This document shows positions 61,574 to 64,000 of a stretch of DNA of 64,000 bases, piece by piece (position 1 is the stretch's first letter; each line of letters starts with the position of its first letter). Location: assembly GCF_030463535.1 (NCBI RefSeq), contig NC_132894.1, positions 30,575,125 to 30,639,124 of the forward strand. Direction: 5' to 3'. The translations under genes were made by a program, and so were the position numbers. The notes below the pieces were generated by a model. It searched no databases. It was not told the origin of the DNA and worked only from the letters and a program-made list of their open reading frames with translations. This DNA comes from Salminus brasiliensis (taxonomy: Eukaryota; Chordata; Actinopteri; Characiformes; Bryconidae).

Positions 61574-63428
61574 CATTGATTTGAGGGTGATGATTCAGTG
61601 GAATATTAATATTAGAACTGATCATGTAAAATTGTTTCTGTTCTATAATCTGATTGGCTGAGAGACCTTTGGAAAGTAGTTTTGCTGGACCACCACTGGC
61701 TGCATAGAATCGTCTGTGGCAATTTAACAACGGGAAGTTTGGAATGGTGGCAATGTTGGACACGGCCTGAATGCCTACACCATGGTAGCGATGCTGGGCG
61801 AGGCGAGCAGTCGGTGCGCTGCTAATGCTGCCCTAGTGATGTTGAAAGAACATGCTATCACTATGGACTAAAAATATTTGATTATTTATATTATTATTAA
61901 TATTATTCATAAAAATCAGCAATTAGTCACCAGCAAGTTACACTTTCAGTATTTTAGCATATCTTCAGGAAAGCTTCTCCCCTATGTTAAGGCTGTGATT
62001 AGAAAGTCTGTATTTAGGGGTGGGGTTTGGTTAAAAGCTGCGATGTGATTGGTTTGCTTTAGTTAAAAAGCGGATCATATTTTTTTGTTTGGATAGTACG
62101 TTTTTTTTCTCACCTAATAGTTATAAGTAATGACTAGGGGTTGCACAATACCACTTTTACATGTCACTAATGTTCTGATACCGATACTAAAACCTTATAA
62201 ACCTTGTATATTTGGTAATACTGATGGCATTTTTTTTACTTCTCTCAATCCTTAGACCCCTAGATCAATTATGTGTAATTTTCTGTATTTTTTTTCTACC
62301 AATTCCAGAAAACATTGTAAGACACAATCACACATGCCCTGTTATGTTCAATTTTCAGTTATTTAAATATGTCTGAATTTAGATATTTGAACAAATTTGA
62401 CCACGTTTTAATCACAAATTTACTTCACACCTGCAATTGGAGTTGTTGCTTGTAAAGACTATAAAAACATGGTTAGACAGGGTAAGTACTGCTGCTTGTT
62501 AAAATATTATTACAATAATATAATTACTCTGATCCTGAGTTATGTCAGTTTAGGGTCAAAAATCAGATTATCTTTTTTTTTTTCTTCCAATATCCGAGCC
62601 AGTGAGTTTGGCCAATATTGGACCCATACTTGTATTGATTGGCGCACCCTGAGTAATGACCTATTCTGAAGAAAGGAGTGGAACCTAAAGTGGAACTAAA
62701 ATAATGGAGGGAAAGTAAAGAGAATCAGCATAAAGCATGACCTTGTGTGGCCTCATTATTGATTTAATAATTATTCATAATACTAATAATAAATAGTCAA
62801 AAGTGTTCACTATTATTTTGGGCCAAAGTGGCGTCTCATTTTTGTCAAAAGTAAAAGTAATTTTGAAAATTGTAAAAGTATTTCTAGTAACATTTGCACA
62901 TTCAGTCCACTTTTTCAAAAGAATTCTAAGTTGTCAAACTCCATGATCAGATTTCATGATGCACTGAAATTGAACCGTATGCACCAGCTTTGCTGTTATA
63001 CCCAAAGCCATCTAAGGTTTCACATGCACTATTGGAGTTCTTCTGGTGAATAAACCCAGCGGAACAGGTAATGAACCTAAAGTAACCTGACTGGGGAATT
63101 CCTTTCCTGCAGTTTCCATGCAGCAAGAGGACGTTCAGTGGAATTTTAGTGGCTGTGGTTTTACTGTAATGATGACAGATACTTTTTCCATTATCTTTTG
63201 ACAATTAAAATGTACCACAGTGCAGCTTGCTTCATTCCCATGTAAAGTTGGCTGCCTGTTTGGTCCGGGCCACTCACCAGGGTGTGTTGCAACTGTGTGT
63301 GAGGGTAAGATAACGAACCCCCAGCTGGTACATGGTGCGCAATGTGCTCAGACTGCTATCTATGGAGTGACCTCCTTCCACCCCAATCAGGCTTGCGGTC
63401 TTATTCTGGTCAAAGGCGTCCCTTATAT
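54203..63428 (-). CDS. dpep1: membrane dipeptidase, dpep1-like (seven 3' exons; 5' exons outside window)
   Basis: Zinc dipeptidase anchored outside the cell by GPI. In the family it cleaves dipeptides, cystinyl-bis-glycine and leukotriene D4. Exons: 63278-63428, 61404-61473, 60802-60978, 56344-56428, 56164-56239, 55300-55435 and 54203-54385. All splice sites are GT-AG and all phases agree, giving about 292 codons. Seen in order: [21 protein letters not shown] (zinc-bridging Glu), [25 protein letters not shown] and [10 protein letters not shown] (the two zinc-ligand His), [43 protein letters not shown], and a C-terminal hydrophobic tail ([18 protein letters not shown]) fitting a GPI signal. 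The N-terminal signal peptide and the HxD zinc motif must lie beyond 64000. DPEP2 is possible, but the overall match to DPEP1 looks better. Confidence 0.93.
55207..55276. repeat. (TA)n(GA)n(TA)n microsatellite
   Basis: Three adjacent dinucleotide runs within 25 bp of a dpep1-like splice donor. Confidence 0.85.
55300..55435 (-). CDS. dpep1: dpep1-like exon, [11 protein letters not shown]
   Basis: 136 nt. Acceptor TGGCAG, donor GTGAGA. It encodes [19 protein letters not shown] through [11 protein letters not shown]. The donor lies close to a (GA)n/(TA)n tract at 55207-55276. Confidence 0.93.
55599..56001 (+). mobile_element. solo LTR candidate, 403 bp, in dpep1-like intron
   Basis: Begins TGTGACAA and ends TTGTCACA, a perfect 8-bp inverted pair of the TG..CA type. 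It contains GAGTATAAGAG (TATA-like) and CCTAATAAAGACAC (polyadenylation signal) near its right end. No internal retroviral-type genes are nearby and no clear target duplication was found. Confidence 0.6.
56164..56239 (-). CDS. dpep1: dpep1-like exon, GFGGDYDG
   Basis: 76 nt. Acceptor ACGCAG, donor GTAAGC. It encodes [20 protein letters not shown] then YDGVS. The GGDYDG segment corresponds to the active-site Asp region of the family. Confidence 0.93.
56344..56428 (-). CDS. dpep1: dpep1-like exon, MVNFYNDYV
   Basis: 85 nt. Acceptor CTCCAG, donor GTAAGTA. It encodes [20 protein letters not shown] through LSDVA. Confidence 0.92.
56690..57260 (+). repeat. possible LTR remnant
   Basis: GC-richer island with CCCATATAAGGAC (TATA-like) and a composition like that of fish LTRs. 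No terminal repeats identified, so this is tentative. Confidence 0.25.
57560..57725 (-). mobile_element. SINE fragment
   Basis: CCTGTTTGGAAGTTCAATTA, TGTGAACTCCCCCTATCC and CTCCTCCAACAGGTGAAGCC match the tail and body of the tRNA-derived SINE family seen at 21545-21912. Confidence 0.55.
58850..59995. repeat. diverged tandem repeat, about 3 units of 345-425 bp
   Basis: AGTTTAGTCATTTCC recurs at 58946 and 59290 and, with changes, at 59716. ATAGGAAACAGACCC recurs near 59130, 59540 and 59950. Each unit has its own (TAA)n-type stretch of differing length, which explains the varying unit sizes. Confidence 0.75.
60381..60708. mobile_element. Tc1/mariner-type miniature element, 328 bp, TA target site
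   Basis: It starts CACTATGTCCAAATGTTTG and ends TACCTTTGTCCACATAGTG, imperfect inverted repeats flanked by TA on both sides. No transposase. It lies about 95 bp from the zinc-ligand exon of the dipeptidase gene. Confidence 0.85.
60802..60978 (-). CDS. dpep1: dpep1-like exon with zinc-ligand histidines
   Basis: 177 nt, phase 0 at both ends. It encodes [20 protein letters not shown] through [18 protein letters not shown]. Confidence 0.95.
61404..61473 (-). CDS. dpep1: dpep1-like exon, WADNWLVD
   Basis: 70 nt. The split Trp codon joins TG to G. It encodes [20 protein letters not shown] then FGK; donor GTTAGC. Confidence 0.92.
61515..61572. repeat. (AAT)n microsatellite
   Basis: An ATT-type run followed by its complement (AAT)n, so the tract can fold on itself. 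Confidence 0.85.
62135..62652. mobile_element. hAT-type non-autonomous element, 518 bp, perfect 8-bp target duplication
   Basis: Starts TAGGGGTTGC and ends GCGCACCCTGA. GTAATGAC flanks it at 62127-62134 and 62653-62660. No transposase remains. Confidence 0.8.
62661..63277. other. dpep1-like intron, remainder
   Basis: No exon or recognised repeat. Confidence 0.45.
63278..63428 (-). CDS. dpep1: dpep1-like exon with GVEGGHS
   Basis: Acceptor CTTCACAG, donor GTGAGTG. It encodes [20 protein letters not shown] through [10 protein letters not shown] and enters in phase 1, so at least one more coding exon lies to the right. Confidence 0.93.
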
Positions 63429-64000
63429 CTGTGAAGGCAACATTAACCACATTCAGTTCAGAATGCCAAGGTGAATACTGGTGTTTTCAGGCTAATCATC
63501 ACTTGAAAATAAAGGTGCTATGAATGGTTCTTTAAGCAATGCCATTGAAGAACTACATTTTGGTTCCATGATAAAATGTGTGAGAAGATCTTTGATTAAT
63601 GTTCAACCTTTACTTGACTACCGCACTCCCAGACAGAAATGGTCTTTCAGGGAACCAAAGGTGGGCCTTTTATGGCTTCTCTAGAAGAACCCTATATAAC
63701 ACCATATTTATTAGGAGTCTGCTGCCTGGTTGATTATCATGAGGACTCATTTCAATGCTGTTTCCTTGAGCTGAGTAAACAACTCATTGTTCTGAAACCA
63801 TAAAACCGTTCTAATAGATGTCAATGCTACAGCTTCAGCACCTGCCCACATGTTTCCGGTCCATGTTAACCAATCCTAGGTTGGAAACTCATAAGTTGGT
63901 CATGAAAACTAAACATAAGGTGCGTTTGGATCATTGCCATGAAGCACAGTTAAATAGATGTCAGTGATCAGTTGTATAGCTGTGCTGCCCTGTTCAGTTT
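63429..64000. other. dpep1-like intron at the right edge
   Basis: GGTTCTTTAAGCAATGCC and related GAACC motifs at 63505-63700 suggest a small dispersed element. No upstream dipeptidase exon recognised before the edge. Confidence 0.45.

Overview
This window reads as nuclear DNA of a teleost fish. The genes are vertebrate and split by GT-AG introns. The DNA between them is AT-rich and full of fish-type repeats: L2 LINE copies, a tRNA-derived SINE, small hAT, Tc1 and piggyBac-like elements, long (AT)n runs and minisatellites. There are no bacterial features.

Four protein-coding genes can be supported, all on the minus strand. (1) 2915-11367 is a complete six-exon NAD(P)H quinone dehydrogenase of the NQO1 type, 272 aa. 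Its exon sizes match my recollection of the human gene, and a TATA box lies about 80 bp upstream of the start codon. (2) 20380-22718 is a two-exon beta-1,3-galactosyltransferase-like GT31 enzyme, 360 aa, with a 32-nt first coding exon. (3) 25680-29430 is the Kv6-type potassium channel subunit kcng4, 527 aa in two coding exons. (4) 54203-63428 holds the last seven exons of a membrane dipeptidase (dpep1-like), including a hydrophobic GPI-anchor tail; its first exons lie beyond the right edge. Human NQO1, KCNG4 and DPEP1 all lie on chromosome 16q, so the order suggests an old linkage group. The genes do not form a shared pathway.

Layout: 1-1515 is an L2 LINE 3' part; 2.5-11.6 kb nqo1; 11.6-20.4 kb repeats and AT-rich DNA; 20.4-22.7 kb b3galt-like; 24.6 kb a perfect 25-bp hairpin; 25.7-30.6 kb kcng4 with two inverted-repeat elements in its intron; 30.6-54.2 kb a stretch without recognisable genes, dominated by a 4.1-kb array of about 314 copies of a 13-bp unit (38701-42777), a 21-bp minisatellite (43652-44404) and a near-perfect 0.75-kb palindrome (51706-52450); 54.2-64 kb dpep1-like, with a solo LTR, a Tc1-type element, a hAT-type element and a diverged tandem repeat in its introns.

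The most unusual items are the 13-mer array, whose rare CTCGAG variant units all stay in exact 13-bp register over 3.2 kb; the 0.75-kb palindrome nested inside a small transposon; and an NQO1-type enzyme that lacks three residues usual in the NQO1 active site.
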